Shown: positions 18,603 to 20,708 of the stretch, piece by piece
Position numbering within the stretch: position 1 is the stretch's first letter
Layout: each line of letters opens with the position of its first letter
The notes under the pieces: generated by a model
Databases searched by the model: none
What the model was told of the DNA's origin: nothing
Seen by the model: only the letters and a program-made list of their open reading frames with translations
Translations under genes and position numbers: made by a program
Assembly: GCA_047495785.1 (NCBI GenBank)
Contig: JBLDXI010000134.1
Span: 1-20,708 of the forward strand
DNA from: Lepidodermella squamata
Lineage: Eukaryota > Gastrotricha
Direction of reading: 5' to 3'
DNA length: 20,708 bases

Positions 18603-19475
18603 ATGTATTTTCAAGCTGTGCTTGCAACTGTCTTCCTGGTTCAATTCACCTATGGCTGTCCTTCATCATCAAGCGCCCTCTCAGATTCGTCAGAATACGA
18701 TACGGCTGGTAACAAGAAGATTACTACAACTTGCGCCCCTGCCACGACCTGCCCAAGTGGAAAAAGTTGTCTTTCTACAACCGCTACTTGCCCAACCGGT
18801 TTCACCTGTGGATCGACATGCGCCACTGGCTACGAGTGTAGAAGCACAACTAACCCATGCACGACTTCCGGACAAACCTGCCAAGCCTCGGTAAGTTGAG
18901 AAATTGAAAATTCAACGACTTCATATAAAATTGTGATTTTGCTGCAGTCCACAAGTTTCACAATGTACAACATGAATGTTCCGGGCAGTGGGAGCTCAGC
19001 TGTTAAAGTTTGCTTCTCGGACGCTTCAATCAACCCAGCTAACTATTTCTCTGGTAGTGCTGTAAGTTGTAGGATTACTTCCAGCTAATATATGTTCATT
19101 GATTTCCTTCTTCAGGCTGTGAGTTCAACGACTTACAGTTCCTTCTCGGCCTGTTGCGATGCTCTTTCGATTGCTGCTGGAAACGTCGGGCTAGCGTATG
19201 ACGTTCTACAACTAACTTCAGGAAAACAACCGACAATGTGCTTCCCCAACACGATCAAATACAAGTTATGCGCTTCCTCGCCCAACTACTGCATTCGCTT
19301 GCCGGGGGCTTGTGCTGGAAGCGATATTCAGGCTACATCGGGGACAGGATCCCCTTACTCTTTCGACTCGTTCCACAAGTGTATGATCGCTACTGTTCCT
19401 ACAATTGCGAAGGCTGATACAGTTGCGTTAGGAACGAACAACCTTCTAACAGTTGAGCGAGCTAAACTCAGCTAA
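18603..19475 (+). CDS. Secreted Cys-rich protein I (subgroup 2)
   Basis: Three exons (18603-18890, 18948-19061, 19116-19475), all phase 0, with 57- and 54-bp introns, give 253 aa. The signal peptide is about residues 1-18 (MYFQAVLATVFLVQFTYG). After a Ser/Asp linker come CPSGKSC, CPTGFTC, CATGYEC and NPCTTSGQTC. The central block is divergent (NMNVPGSGSS, CFSD). The C-terminal domain has FSACCDA, MCFPN, YKLC, NYCIRLPGACAGSDIQAT and HKCMIAT. It keeps introns 1 and 2 but has lost intron 3, the opposite of H. Confidence 0.87.
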
Positions 19476-19802
19476 ACGATAACAAAAACTGAAAATGTCT
19501 AGAACATTTTTATCACATTAATCCTTCTCATTTTTTAAGGCATCTACGATGCCGAAATCTTTGAAACGTTGATCGTATTCGATTCCAATTGTGACACGTA
19601 TTGTGAACATTGAACTAGTTGCGAATCATTAAATTTTTTGGCTTGATGTTGGCGATCGATCTTTTTCTTGCCGTTTCATTGTTCGCGAGTTACCGCTGCG
19701 TGTGAATAATAGATAAAAATCGATCCACCCATAGCACTATACGCCTCCGTCACGGTTCATTTGACTGATTCGAAAAGAGAAAGCTGACCAGTTTTACTCG
19801 CC
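19476..19802. other. Intergenic region between I and K
   Basis: 327 bp holding the I stem-loop, an ATTAAA at 19628-19633 (153 nt after the I stop codon) that may be its poly(A) signal, and the K promoter. Both flanking genes are on the plus strand. No other feature seen. Confidence 0.55.
19492..19510 (+). other. 3' stem-loop after I
   Basis: Arms AAAATGT and ACATTTT around CTAGA, starting 17 nt after the I stop codon. It has the same 7-bp stem as the H structure although the surrounding 3' flanks are otherwise unlike. Confidence 0.6.
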
Positions 19803-20593
19803 ATGTCCAGCATACTGAGACCGATAGCCAAGGGTATCGTGATAGGAGGCTTGGTCGGCGGAACAATAGTGACCGCTATGGATTCAATATTCTATGTGCC
19901 ACCTGGCCATCGCGGGCTGATCTTCGATAAATTCAAGGGCGTCCTCTACGACAAAGAAACGCAAGGCGTCTACGATGAGGGTTACCATTTCAAAACGCCA
20001 TTTTTCCAGAAAGCTATCATTATGGAGACAAACATACGCAAATACTTTCTCAGCCTCAAATTTACGTTCAAGAGTGGTAACAGGGCCAAATTCGAATTTT
20101 GCATTCATTACCGGCCTTGCCTGGAACGACTCCGGCAGCTTTTCCTGTGGATCGGGTTGGACTATCAACAAAGGCTTTTCCCGTCCCTTATGGCCGATAT
20201 CTTCAAGGCAAAGATAGACGTACGTAATTGGAAATATTCTCGCCACCAAATTTCATTATTTCGCTATAGGATTGTGGTGAGGCATGGTTCAAAGGTCTTA
20301 GGGAATCAGACGAGCAAAAAGGGGCCTTTGTCAGCATGATCTCAAGCGAATTGAAGAAGTCTGCTGATCGCTTCTGCATTATCGTCGAAAAAGTGCATCT
20401 GATCGAGTTAACAGAAAACTTGGACAATGAACCTGAAGAAGAAGAGGCATCGACAGAGCATCGGCGAAATCTCGAGGGAGCGGTGATAGAAGAAGAAGAC
20501 GCTGAAGCTGAAGAAGTGGAAGAAGAGCTTGTGGAAGAGCCAGATGAGATCGAAGACGATGAAAACGAAATTATTCCCGTAACTGAATTGTGA
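19803..20593 (+). CDS. Divergent prohibitin-like (SPFH family) protein with an acidic tail
   Basis: Two exons (19803-20219, 20270-20593; phase 0, 50-bp intron) give 246 aa. A hydrophobic N-terminus (about 9-28) precedes YVPPGHRGLIFDKFKGV, EGYHFKTPFFQKAII and GLDYQQRLFPSL, which match prohibitin landmarks (GHRA(I/V)xF(D/N), EG(L/T)HFxIPW, GLDYEERVLPS). Exon 2 has ELKKSADRFCIIVEKVHLIEL, matching prohibitin [21 protein letters not shown]. Prohibitins form ring complexes in the mitochondrial inner membrane. Here the usual C-terminal coiled coil is replaced by a Glu/Asp-rich tail (about 193-242), and the middle is poorly conserved, so ring assembly may differ. Kozak-like GCCATG at the start. Confidence 0.75.
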
Positions 20594-20708
20594 TTATTTG
20601 TCAATTCTCTTCATATTTTTGAAATCATACTGCCACTTTCTTGCTAGGGACCTCAGTGATTAATCTTATTTTCAAAATGTCTCTTCGATTTTTCACGCCA
20701 ACATTTTT

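Noticed and set aside
20203-20604. Ser-rich 133-codon minus-strand ORF
   Set aside because: Poly-Ser here is the reverse complement of the GAA/GAG repeats coding the acidic tail of K.
1-20708. tRNA, rRNA or CRISPR arrays
   Set aside because: No cloverleaf, rRNA-like or regularly spaced repeat sequence was recognised on either strand by eye; no covariance search could be run.

Overview
The window is animal nuclear DNA. Genes are split by very short GT-AG introns of about 48-59 bp, many ending in TTTCAG or TTCAG, and are packed tightly on both strands with AATAAA signals close to stop codons. Short introns, a TTTTCAG acceptor 8 nt before a start codon, secreted Cys-rich paralogue arrays and SLC28-type transporters together suggest a nematode, perhaps a compact clade I (Trichuris-like) genome. 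The species assignment is inference only.

Three gene types are present. (1) Small secreted Cys-rich proteins (238-253 aa) of one family that I cannot match to a named family. Each has a signal peptide, a Ser/Thr-rich linker, a run of C-x-x-G-x-x-C units, a YTMAVPGGGSP block and a conserved Cys-rich C-terminal domain. They form subgroup 1 (ending K-C-C-A-S-L ... V-E-K-C: A, C, F, G, J) and subgroup 2 (K/Q-C-M-I/M-A ... V-E-R: B, H, I). (2) Two concentrative nucleoside transporters (CNT/SLC28): D is complete and E is broken. (3) One divergent prohibitin-like gene (K) at the right end.

Layout: positions 1-6127 are repeated in inverted orientation at 6669-12795 (x pairs with 12796-x), around a 541-bp unique spacer. 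Left arm: A(+) B(-) C(+) D(+) E(+). Right arm: E'(-) D'(-) C'(-) B'(+) A'(-). Comparing the arms, I found one difference: an equal-length 18-bp block inside E that places stop codons in the left copy. Transporter E crosses the palindrome centre, so the right copy lost its 3' half and the left copy breaks off in an intron. The left arm still matches at base 1, so its true end lies outside the window.

Beyond 12795 the sequence is single copy: F(-), the divergent pair G(-)/H(+), the divergent pair J(-)/I(+), then K(+). The right arm is collinear with this array: C'/B', G/H and J/I are the same module, a subgroup-1 gene on the minus strand diverging from a subgroup-2 gene on the plus strand. The left arm is therefore probably the inverted copy, or an assembly fold-back. 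A shared element (GTTAC...GCACGTTT) lies upstream of F, G/H and J/I, and AAAATGT...ACATTTT stem-loops follow H and I. The family members are probably secreted together; the transporters presumably salvage nucleosides at the plasma membrane. No functional link between the two sets is shown beyond proximity.
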